DNA of 9,768 nucleotides from Spirochaetales bacterium (GTDB lineage Bacteria; Spirochaetota; Spirochaetia; JAGLYY01). Both the position numbers and the translations under genes were made by a program. Below are positions 1-6,143 of the stretch, one piece after another. Within the stretch, counting starts at the first letter, position 1, and every line of letters begins with the position of its first letter. Under the pieces are notes generated by a model that was given only the letters and a program-made list of their open reading frames with translations, was not told the origin of the DNA and did no database searches. The stretch is from positions 1 to 9,768 of the forward strand of contig JAGLYY010000018.1 in assembly GCA_023131935.1 (NCBI GenBank), in the 5' to 3' direction.

Positions 1-88
1 ACATATGCTAACTTCTGATATTATAAGGAGTTACCAATCCACCTATAAAGGAAGAAAGCTATATAAAAGTAGGGTAGACATACCAAAC

Positions 89-118
89 ATCATAAGTCTG
101 TGCTAAGTTGTATGTCAA
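89..118 (-). promoter_or_regulatory. Sigma-70-type promoter reading out of the left edge
   Basis: On the minus strand an exact TTGACA (113-118) is followed after 18 bases by TATGAT (89-94), one mismatch from the consensus -10. It lies just downstream of the arcB terminator and points left, so it would start a new transcript for a gene beyond position 1. No confident coding start is visible in the about 80 bases after it. The match is read directly from the sequence; promoter activity is inferred, and AT-rich DNA produces such pairs by chance fairly often. Confidence 0.5.
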
Positions 119-133
119 GCCAAAAATCAGCAT

Positions 134-167
134 AAAAAAACCGCCTGAAATATTATTCCAGGCGGTT
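134..167 (-). terminator. Intrinsic terminator after arcB
   Basis: A perfect 9-bp stem is formed by 139-147 and 159-167 (arms AACCGCCTG and CAGGCGGTT on the plus strand) around an 11-base AT-rich loop. Read on the minus strand the hairpin runs straight into seven T residues (complement of 134-140), the classic Rho-independent layout. It starts about 33 bases after the arcB stop codon and so closes the arcA-arcB transcript. On the plus strand the hairpin is followed by A residues, so it should work only leftward. Confidence 0.9.
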
Positions 168-199
168 GGCGAAAAAAAATATCAGATTTGAAGTCTTCT

Positions 200-1198
200 C
201 TATTCAAGATTACCCATAGTTGCAACCATTACTGCTTTTATGGTGTGCATCCTGTTTTCAGCTTCATCGAATACTACCGAGTGTTTGCTCCTGAATACTT
301 CGTCAGTTACTTCCATCTCAGTGAGTCCGTATTTTTCTTTAATATCTCTTCCGACTTCTGTTCCCTGATCATGAAAAGAGGGGAGACAGTGCATGAATAT
401 CATGTTGGAGTTTCCGGTTTTCTTTACCATATCCATGGTTACCTGGTAGGGTTTCAGCAGCTTGATCCGTTCTTCGTACTGAGCTTCTTCGCCCATGGAT
501 ACCCACACATCGGTGTAAATGACATCGGCGTCCTTCACCCCTTCATCGATATTTTCGGTAAGCTCGATGGTGCCTCCGGTTTCCTTTGCGACTTCCCGCA
601 TTTCGGTGACAAGTTCATCGGAGGGGAAAAGCGCTTTTGGGGCGACACTGACAAAACGCATACCCATTTTCGCGGCGCCGATCATCAGGCTATTGCCCAT
701 ATTATTCCGGGCATCACCCACATAGACAAATTTTACCTTGTTGAGGGGTTTATCGACATGCTCCATTACCGTGAGGAAGTCCGCGAGAATCTGGGTGGGA
801 TGATAGAGGTCGGTAAGGCCATTCCAGACCGGTACTCCCGCGTGTTTGGCAAGGTCATCGACGGTTTTCTGCCGGAATCCACGGAATTCGATACCATCAT
901 AGTATCTTCCGAGGACTTTCGCTGTGTCTTCGATAGATTCTTTTTTCCCCATCTGGCTGCCGGTTAAAAAGGTAACTTTCGCCCCCTCGTCAAAGGCAGC
1001 AACCTCGAAAGCACAGCGGGTACGGGTGGATGCTTTTTCGAAAAGTAAAACTATGTTTCTTCCCGCTAAAAGGGAACCGGAGATCCCGTTCCGTTTCTTT
1101 GCTTTGAGGTCCCGGGAGAGTTCAAGGAGATAGCGGATCTCCTCAGGTGAATAATCCTTCAGGGTTAATAGATGTCTTCCACGAAGATTTACTGGCAT
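200..1198 (-). CDS. arcB: Ornithine carbamoyltransferase, probably catabolic (arginine deiminase pathway)
   Basis: This 332-residue cytoplasmic enzyme interconverts citrulline plus phosphate with ornithine plus carbamoyl phosphate. The family signatures are all present: the carbamoyl-phosphate loop STRTR at residues 57-61, HPTQ at 133-136, DVWVSMGEE at about 230-238 (ornithine side), HCLP with the catalytic Cys at 270-273, and the C-terminal stretch ending in MHTIKA at about 317-322. Length is normal for the family. The ATG at 1198 has a perfect AGGAGG (1207-1212) 8 bases upstream, so the start is firm. It lies 32 bp after arcA on the same strand and is followed by a terminator, so the two form an operon. 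The arginine deiminase partner suggests it runs in the catabolic, citrulline-splitting direction. Sequence motifs alone do not separate catabolic ArcB from anabolic ArgF, so the arcB name rests on context. Confidence 0.95.
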   Translation of the reverse strand: MPVNLRGRHLLTLKDYSPEEIRYLLELSRDLKAKKRNGISGSLLAGRNIVLLFEKASTRTRCAFEVAAFDEGAKVTFLTGSQMGKKESIEDTAKVLGRYYDGIEFRGFRQKTVDDLAKHAGVPVWNGLTDLYHPTQILADFLTVMEHVDKPLNKVKFVYVGDARNNMGNSLMIGAAKMGMRFVSVAPKALFPSDELVTEMREVAKETGGTIELTENIDEGVKDADVIYTDVWVSMGEEAQYEERIKLLKPYQVTMDMVKKTGNSNMIFMHCLPSFHDQGTEVGRDIKEKYGLTEMEVTDEVFRSKHSVVFDEAENRMHTIKAVMVATMGNLE

Positions 1199-1206
1199 CT
1201 GTATTT

Positions 1207-1212
1207 CCTCCT
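1207..1212 (-). promoter_or_regulatory. Consensus ribosome binding site of arcB
   Basis: The minus strand reads AGGAGG here, a complete anti-Shine-Dalgarno match, 8 bases before the arcB ATG. It lies in the 32-bp gap after the arcA stop codon, so arcB can be initiated strongly and independently of arcA translation. Confidence 0.85.
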
Positions 1213-1230
1213 ATTGCTGTATTGCCTTGA

Positions 1231-2460
1231 TTAGCTGATTGCATCCCGTGCCAGGGGCATGCTCATACATCGCGGGCCCCCTCGCCCGCGAACAAGTTCC
1301 GATCCTTCTATTTCAACGACTTCGATCCCCCGTTTCCTGAGGGTGTCATTTGAAACAACATTTCTATTGTAGGTAACAACGACACCCGGCGCTATACAGA
1401 GGGTGTTTGTGCTGTCGTTCCACTGTTCCCGGGCGGCGGTAATAATGTTGCCCCCCCCGCTTTGAATCAGATCGACCGCGGGCAGGTTAAGAGCCTCTTT
1501 TAAAACCTTTTGCAGGTTTTCCTCAGGGGTTATTTTCACCTGTTGTTCTTTCCCAGGTGTCAGCAGAAATACCCGGATGTGCTGTTCCACTCCCGGATAG
1601 ATGGTGAACTTATCATGATCTACCATGGTAAAGACCGTATCGAGATGCATATAGGCCCTGGTAAAGGGGATCTCGATAGCGAGCACCTTATTGAAAGAGG
1701 AGTTTTCGTGAAAAAGATTTGCCGCTATCCGTTCAATTGCCTGAGGAGTAGTCCTGGCACTGCAGCCAATGGCAACTACGGAATCACTTAATACGAGGAT
1801 GTCCCCGCCTTCGATACTGTCCTCGTAGGAATAGTCATACCAGAGTGGGGCATTCAGGGGTTTAAAGCGGGGATGGTGTTGATAGATATAATGGAGGATC
1901 ATCGTTTCCCGTTTCCGGGCCGGGGTCTGCATGCTGTTGATCGACAATCCGGCTCCGATAACGGTTCCCGGGTCTCTGGTAAAATAAAGATTGGGCAGAG
2001 GGTTGAAGTAAAAAGGGTGATCCACTCTGATGAAATAGGAAAGGTCAATCAAGCCTTTATCATGGGGAACCTCGGTTTTATGAAGACCGGCGATGATTAT
2101 TTCCGCGACCTCGTTACTCTGCTTCTTAAGAAGGATATCGATGATCATTTCCCGGAGTTTCGGCCTGCGGATATGGCATATATCAAGGACCTCAATGATG
2201 ATTCTCTTTCGCACTTCCATATCCCCGAGGATATCGGCAAGTAAAGTTTCGTAGTAAAGAACTTTGCATCCCCGATCTCTCAGGGTCCCGGCAAACTGAT
2301 CGTGCTCTATCTGCATCTTCGCGAGCCAGGGGATGTCATCAAAGAGAAGTTCTTCAAGGTATTCCGGAGTGATCCATTCCAACTCAGAGCCCGGCCGGTG
2401 TAGCAGGACTGTCCGTAATTTTCCGATCTCTGAGTGTACACTTATAAGAGGCCTGGCCAT
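1231..2460 (-). CDS. arcA: Arginine deiminase
   Basis: This 409-residue cytoplasmic hydrolase converts L-arginine to citrulline and ammonia, the first step of the arginine deiminase pathway. The catalytic set of the guanidino-modifying family is intact: FTRDP at 160-164 (Asp163), EGGD at 217-220 (Glu217), HLD at 272-274 (His272, Asp274) and the nucleophile Cys398 in GGPRCMSMP near the C-terminus. Length and the position of the Cys match known bacterial enzymes closely. The ATG at 2460 has AGGA (2467-2470) 6 bases upstream and a good promoter about 30 bases before it. It is the first gene of an arcA-arcB pair; citrulline would pass to ArcB. No arcC or arginine/ornithine antiporter is visible. 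An 8-base C run on the plus strand (1451-1458) encodes a Gly-Gly-Gly stretch and is a slippage-prone spot. Confidence 0.97.
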   Translation of the reverse strand: MARPLISVHSEIGKLRTVLLHRPGSELEWITPEYLEELLFDDIPWLAKMQIEHDQFAGTLRDRGCKVLYYETLLADILGDMEVRKRIIIEVLDICHIRRPKLREMIIDILLKKQSNEVAEIIIAGLHKTEVPHDKGLIDLSYFIRVDHPFYFNPLPNLYFTRDPGTVIGAGLSINSMQTPARKRETMILHYIYQHHPRFKPLNAPLWYDYSYEDSIEGGDILVLSDSVVAIGCSARTTPQAIERIAANLFHENSSFNKVLAIEIPFTRAYMHLDTVFTMVDHDKFTIYPGVEQHIRVFLLTPGKEQQVKITPEENLQKVLKEALNLPAVDLIQSGGGNIITAAREQWNDSTNTLCIAPGVVVTYNRNVVSNDTLRKRGIEVVEIEGSELVRGRGGPRCMSMPLARDAIS

Positions 2461-2491
2461 ATTTTATCCTGTTGCTCAGTAATTTTGCCTG

Positions 2492-2520
2492 ATGATATAC
2501 TTGTTGATGGTATTAATCAA
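2492..2520 (-). promoter_or_regulatory. Sigma-70-type promoter of arcA-arcB
   Basis: On the minus strand TTGATT (2515-2520) and TATCAT (2492-2497) are separated by exactly 17 bases. Transcription would start near 2485 and give a leader of about 25 bases before the arcA ATG. It lies in the 97-bp gap between the chemoreceptor stop codon and arcA, so the arc genes need not depend on read-through. Motif and spacing are seen directly; activity is inferred. Confidence 0.65.
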
Positions 2521-2531
2521 GAATAATATTC
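2521..2531. promoter_or_regulatory. Symmetric element next to the arcA -35 box (possible operator)
   Basis: GAATAATATTC is a perfect 5-bp inverted repeat around one central base and directly abuts the -35 hexamer of the arcA promoter. Its TGAAT/ATTC flavour on the minus strand resembles half-sites of ArgR/AhrC operators, but the spacing is one base shorter than the usual ARG box and only one copy is seen. It could be a regulator site for arginine or oxygen control, or chance symmetry in AT-rich DNA. Confidence 0.25.
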
Positions 2532-2557
2532 ACTACTGTAATAGTAACAAAGATTAA

Positions 2558-4660
2558 TTAAGTCGTTTTAAACCGGTTAATCTCAATTTCCATTGTTTCG
2601 GTGGTATCGGCCAATTCGATGGTCAGGTTTTCAACCTGGTTCATGGCATTTCCTATCTCGGTGGTACCGGAAGAGATTTCATTTACGGCGCCGATAACCT
2701 CAGAAGAGATCCTCTTCACCGTCTGCATGGCATCATTCATCTGCCTTGCGCCGACGGTCATCTCATCAGATCCTTGCTTCACCTGCACACTCACCTTGTT
2801 CAGCAGTTCCATGGCTTTAAGGATCTGTTCTCCTCCATTTGAAAGTTCGATAGTGGATGAATCGATCTCGTCAAGAGCAAGAGATACCCCCTCTACCTCC
2901 TGCTGGATATTGCTGAAAGCCTTGTTCGTTTCATCACTGGACTGGACCGCCTTCTTGATCCTGTTAATAATCTCTTTGAGCTCTCCGGCAATATCTTTAC
3001 TGTTTTTCCGGACTCCTTCAGCAAGTTTTCGTATTTCGTCCGCGACAACGGAGAAGCCCTTTCCTGCCTCTCCCGCGTGGGCTGCCTCGATGGCCGCGTT
3101 CATTGCAAGAAGGTTTGTCTGGGCCGCGACGGCGTTGATTATCTTTACCATTTCGGAGATCGTATCGAGGCCATTGTGGATTTCCTGGACCTCATGGATA
3201 GTTTGTCCAAGAATCCGGCCCCCGGTTTTCGTTGTCTCCACTAACTGCCTGGTTGCTCTCCTCTTTGAGCTTGTGATTCCCGCGACGTTGTTCAGGCTCG
3301 CAACCATCTGGTGGATGGACGCGCTGGATTCCTCCACTGCCGATGTTTGCTCCTCGATCTGACGGTTGAGCCCATTGATATTCGATTGGATCTGATCTAC
3401 CGTGCTGACAGTGTTAATAATATTCGAATCCAGAGTCCCCATCTGATTCCTGACACCCTCGATATTGGCACTTATCTGGGTAAGGGATGCCGCGGTTTCC
3501 CGGGTCGTTGCCCCAAGACTGGCGCGGATCTCTGTGGTTTTGGACGTCGCGCCTTTTACATTTACAATGATAGCGTGGAGTTTGCGGACAAAGGAGTTGA
3601 ACCCATGGGCAACTTCCCCGATCTCATCCTTGCTTTTAATATCCAGGTTGCCGGTCAGGTCCCCTTCACCCTCGGCAATCTCATAGAGTTTCCCTTTAAC
3701 CATCTTGAGGGGTTTCACCACGAAGCGGATGACGAAGACCTGGATGAGAAGATTGGTGAGGACAATTGCAATAAGGGCAGCGACACTAAGCTCAATTAAT
3801 AGGGACCGTAACGGTGCGAGATGAGCTTCCCGGTTTATCGTTATCAGGTAGATATTACTATCCGCATACCTGAATGAGAGGTACCATTCCTCCTCTTCAC
3901 TGGTATAATTAACATCTCCCTTTCCCCTTCCGATTACCGAAGCAAGACCGATATCCTTGAGGTTCTTGCCGATGAGCTCCTGATCAGGGTGAAAAAGGAT
4001 ATTGCCCTGGGGGTCCGCGATATAGCCGTGACCACCGTTTTCATCAACGTGAAGGCTTTTAAGCATATTGTTAACATCAGCTAAAGATAGTATTTCCCGT
4101 AGTTCCTTCGGCTGCAGACCTATCTGAACAATCCCCGGTTTATCCTGCCGGGCCGCGGAGATGTACTGAAACAGTACCTGGTCTGCCCCTCTGGGTTGGG
4201 GAGTTTGGGCGAAGGCATAGTTCTTATTCCTTAGGGCCTGGAGAAAAGGTCTTGTCCGGAGGGTCGTCGCGAAATCGAAACCGTAAAGATCAGGTACGGT
4301 GCCCCATTGGAGGACCCCCTTTTCATCGGTTACATGTATCTCATCTACTTTAAAAGTATCCGCGAGCCTTTGCATCTCTTCGATAGAAAGAACTGAAGGG
4401 TCCTCGGCTATTATCTGTGCAAGGGCTTTTGTGATCCTGATATAATTTTTGTTAAGAGATGCACGGAGTATTTCTTCAACAGCCTTGCTGTTTCGGTACT
4501 TAGTTACAAGTTCATCCAGCTTCGAGGCAACCTGGGATTTCATGGCAGCTACGATGATCTGCTCCTCGCTTTTATAGCTGAAAAAAGTGACAGCCCCGAA
4601 GGTGAGAAACAGAATCAGCATAACAGGTATCAGGATCTTGAGTTGAATACCAATGCGCAT
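2558..4660 (-). CDS. Methyl-accepting chemotaxis protein with a periplasmic Cache sensor
   Basis: A 700-residue inner-membrane chemoreceptor that would signal through CheW and CheA to the flagellar motor. In order: a short basic N-terminus, membrane helix 1 at about 8-28, a periplasmic domain of about 255 residues that looks like a double Cache fold (VTDEKG at about 110-115 in the distal half; GYIADPQGNILFHP at 212-225 in the proximal half), membrane helix 2 at about 286-311, a HAMP domain at about 312-364 (KPL and DEIGE motifs), then a long coiled-coil signalling domain. The conserved hairpin tip is at about 501-547, with AAQTNLLAMNAAIEAAHAGE and GKGFSVVADEIRKLAE. No C-terminal receptor-methylation tether such as NWETF is present. 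An in-frame ATG at 4678 exists, but it overlaps the GAGGAG that serves the ATG at 4660 with 10-base spacing, so 4660 is preferred. The ligand cannot be told; Cache domains often bind amino acids or organic acids. Confidence 0.95.
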   Translation of the reverse strand: MRIGIQLKILIPVMLILFLTFGAVTFFSYKSEEQIIVAAMKSQVASKLDELVTKYRNSKAVEEILRASLNKNYIRITKALAQIIAEDPSVLSIEEMQRLADTFKVDEIHVTDEKGVLQWGTVPDLYGFDFATTLRTRPFLQALRNKNYAFAQTPQPRGADQVLFQYISAARQDKPGIVQIGLQPKELREILSLADVNNMLKSLHVDENGGHGYIADPQGNILFHPDQELIGKNLKDIGLASVIGRGKGDVNYTSEEEEWYLSFRYADSNIYLITINREAHLAPLRSLLIELSVAALIAIVLTNLLIQVFVIRFVVKPLKMVKGKLYEIAEGEGDLTGNLDIKSKDEIGEVAHGFNSFVRKLHAIIVNVKGATSKTTEIRASLGATTRETAASLTQISANIEGVRNQMGTLDSNIINTVSTVDQIQSNINGLNRQIEEQTSAVEESSASIHQMVASLNNVAGITSSKRRATRQLVETTKTGGRILGQTIHEVQEIHNGLDTISEMVKIINAVAAQTNLLAMNAAIEAAHAGEAGKGFSVVADEIRKLAEGVRKNSKDIAGELKEIINRIKKAVQSSDETNKAFSNIQQEVEGVSLALDEIDSSTIELSNGGEQILKAMELLNKVSVQVKQGSDEMTVGARQMNDAMQTVKRISSEVIGAVNEISSGTTEIGNAMNQVENLTIELADTTETMEIEINRFKTT

Positions 4661-4670
4661 TGTTAATTCA

Positions 4671-4676
4671 CTCCTC
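4671..4676 (-). promoter_or_regulatory. Ribosome binding site deciding the chemoreceptor start
   Basis: The minus strand reads GAGGAG here, 10 bases before the ATG at 4660. The upstream in-frame ATG at 4678 lies right at this motif and has no Shine-Dalgarno of its own, so the shorter protein, starting MRIGIQLKIL, is favoured. Confidence 0.6.
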
Positions 4677-4807
4677 ATTGTTATTAAGATCGTTCACTAA
4701 TTAAAATCATCTATAAGAATAGAGATATTAGAGAATATGTTGATTCGAGGGTAACATAACCTTTCCGATCGGTCAAGAGTTGCAGAATTCGAATAATTAA
4801 ATCGGGA

Positions 4808-4841
4808 TTGATAGAATGGTCATCCGATGGTATGTTATAAA
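4808..4841 (+). promoter_or_regulatory. Promoter of the mevalonate operon
   Basis: TTGATA (4808-4813) is followed after 17 bases by TATGTT (4831-4836). Overlapping it is an extended -10 of the TGnTATAAA form (TG at 4833-4834, TATAAA at 4836-4841). Either version starts transcription at about 4843-4848, just upstream of the Shine-Dalgarno at 4853-4859. Because this element overlaps an upstream in-frame ATG (4827), it also argues that translation begins later, at TTG 4866. Motifs are seen; use is inferred. No convincing promoter was found for the divergent chemoreceptor gene in the same region. Confidence 0.45.
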
Positions 4842-4852
4842 CCACTGGAAAT

Positions 4853-4859
4853 AGAGGAG
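4853..4859 (+). promoter_or_regulatory. Ribosome binding site supporting a TTG start for mvaS
   Basis: AGAGGAG lies 6 bases before an in-frame TTG at 4866. The alternative ATG at 4827 has no purine-rich match at a usable distance. Together with the promoter position this makes TTG 4866 the better start. Confidence 0.6.
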
Positions 4860-4865
4860 AAGAAA

Positions 4866-6143
4866 TTGCCAATAGAGAAAACCGGAATCCATGACCTTGC
4901 ATGGTATGTACCACCTCTGGATATGAATCTTGATCTCCTTGTGAAAGCGAGAATAACCGAGGATCCATCCCTGGATGCCCACCTCCATCGGGCTGTTTCA
5001 ACAACCGGCCAGCGGCACATCCGTTTCCCGGAAGCCTGGGAGGACCCTGTTACTATAGCCGCCGAGGCGACAAGGAATCTTCTGGATGGTTATAGCAAAC
5101 TGGATTACAAGAAAATGCGCTATCTCTCTGTAGGTACCGAAACGACAGTGGACCATTCAAAATCTGCCTCCGCTTATATCATCGGCCTCCTGCAGAAAGG
5201 GGGCTATCCCTTAATAGAACGACTTTCCTCTTTTCAGGTACAGCATGCCTGCGCCGGCGGGACTCTTGCCATGCTGGGGATCAACGCCCTTCTCGCAACC
5301 AGCGGGATTCCCGGGGAAACCGGAATTGTGGCCAGTACCGATATTGCCCGGTACGCGAGGGGGACAAGCGCTGAGATTACCCAAGGGGCAGGGGCTGTTT
5401 CAGTATTACTGGGAAAGAATCCTGAACTTCTGGAACTCGATTTGCAAACCCTAGGTTACAGCTCGAAGGATGTGGATGATTTTTTCCGCCCCCTCGGGTC
5501 AAAAATTGCCATGGTAAAGGGGCGATATTCCATTACCTGCTATAATGATGCCCTTGAGTCCTCTTTTTTAGATCATTGTGAGCTTCGCGGTCTTGCCCCG
5601 GAGGAGGTCCTCCGGAAGACCGATTATTTTGTACTTCATACCCCTTTCAGGAACATGCCCATAAGGTCTCTCAATCTCCTTGTTTCCAAGTATCTGGAAA
5701 TAGACTCTGATGAAGCAGACCGGTTTCTGGAAGCCCGGGGGTTCCAGGATTCCGTCGATCCCCTGGCGGATATCGGAAACACTTATACGGCATCGGTGTT
5801 TTTCAGCCTCGCTTTTCTGCTGCACCAGCAGTACAGAAAACTTGGACAAGAGATAGTCGGCAAAGAGGTCCTTCTGGGAAGTTACGGTTCCGGAAATACC
5901 ATGATTCTGATGCGTTTTACCATAACGGAGGGAGCGCCGGAGGTGCTTTCCCGCTGGAATATGGAGGACCTTCAGCCTGACACAACCCAGGATTCCTTTC
6001 GGGAATATGAGCAATGGATGGAGGAACCGGATAATCGGGATGAGCGAAACCGGATCCTGTGTGGGATTAAACCGCCGAAAAACCGGTTTTTTCTTTCAGG
6101 TATTCGGGAGGATGGATATCGTGAGTACTCCATCTCACCCTGA
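4866..6143 (+). CDS. mvaS: Hydroxymethylglutaryl-CoA synthase
   Basis: Condenses acetyl-CoA with acetoacetyl-CoA to give HMG-CoA, the committed entry to the mevalonate pathway. It is a thiolase-fold cytoplasmic enzyme. Counting from the TTG start (425 residues), the catalytic triad is Glu92 in VGTETTVD, Cys129 in VQHACAGG and His258 in VLHTPF. Further family marks are STDIARY at about 157-163, TQGAGAV at about 172-178 and a GSYGSGN block near the C-terminus. The start is TTG at 4866: it has a good Shine-Dalgarno, lies after the likely promoter, and gives an N-terminus (PIEKTGIHDLAWYVP) that lines up with the beginning of known synthases. The ATG at 4827 would add 13 residues without a ribosome binding site. 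The protein is somewhat longer than the roughly 390-residue Gram-positive enzymes. It is first in the mevalonate operon and its 3' end overlaps fni by 23 bp. Confidence 0.95.
   Translation: MPIEKTGIHDLAWYVPPLDMNLDLLVKARITEDPSLDAHLHRAVSTTGQRHIRFPEAWEDPVTIAAEATRNLLDGYSKLDYKKMRYLSVGTETTVDHSKSASAYIIGLLQKGGYPLIERLSSFQVQHACAGGTLAMLGINALLATSGIPGETGIVASTDIARYARGTSAEITQGAGAVSVLLGKNPELLELDLQTLGYSSKDVDDFFRPLGSKIAMVKGRYSITCYNDALESSFLDHCELRGLAPEEVLRKTDYFVLHTPFRNMPIRSLNLLVSKYLEIDSDEADRFLEARGFQDSVDPLADIGNTYTASVFFSLAFLLHQQYRKLGQEIVGKEVLLGSYGSGNTMILMRFTITEGAPEVLSRWNMEDLQPDTTQDSFREYEQWMEEPDNRDERNRILCGIKPPKNRFFLSGIREDGYREYSISP
6107..6112 (+). promoter_or_regulatory. Ribosome binding site supporting a GTG start for fni
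   Basis: GGAGGA lies 8 bases before the in-frame GTG at 6121, inside the end of mvaS. The nearby in-frame ATG at 6112 overlaps the motif and cannot use it, and the ATG at 6007 would force a 137-bp overlap with mvaS. GTG 6121 is therefore the likely start. Confidence 0.7.

Noticed and set aside
2..106. Plus-strand open stretch of 34 codons at the left edge, possibly the end of a gene
   Set aside because: Short enough to be chance in AT-rich DNA, composition unlike the other genes, no terminator after it on that strand, and it overlaps a leftward promoter.
188..967. Long open frame of 259 codons on the plus strand opposite arcB
   Set aside because: It lies entirely antisense to a gene with intact catalytic motifs, has no recognisable domain or credible ribosome binding site, and reads as a codon-bias shadow.
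2532..2557. Weak inverted repeat after the chemoreceptor stop codon, considered as a terminator
   Set aside because: Only about 6 bp with a wobble pair and no following T tract; not enough to call termination.
2601..3362. Open frame of 253 codons on the plus strand opposite the chemoreceptor
   Set aside because: Antisense to the conserved signalling domain; its Ser/Ile-rich composition is what the reverse complement of a coiled-coil gene gives.
4765..4772. 8-bp palindrome CCGATCGG in the divergent region
   Set aside because: Single short palindrome with no repeat copy and no clear link to a promoter element.
4711..5004. Minus-strand 97-codon frame across the divergent region
   Set aside because: Overlaps the start of mvaS and the promoter region; no ribosome binding site or recognisable motif.
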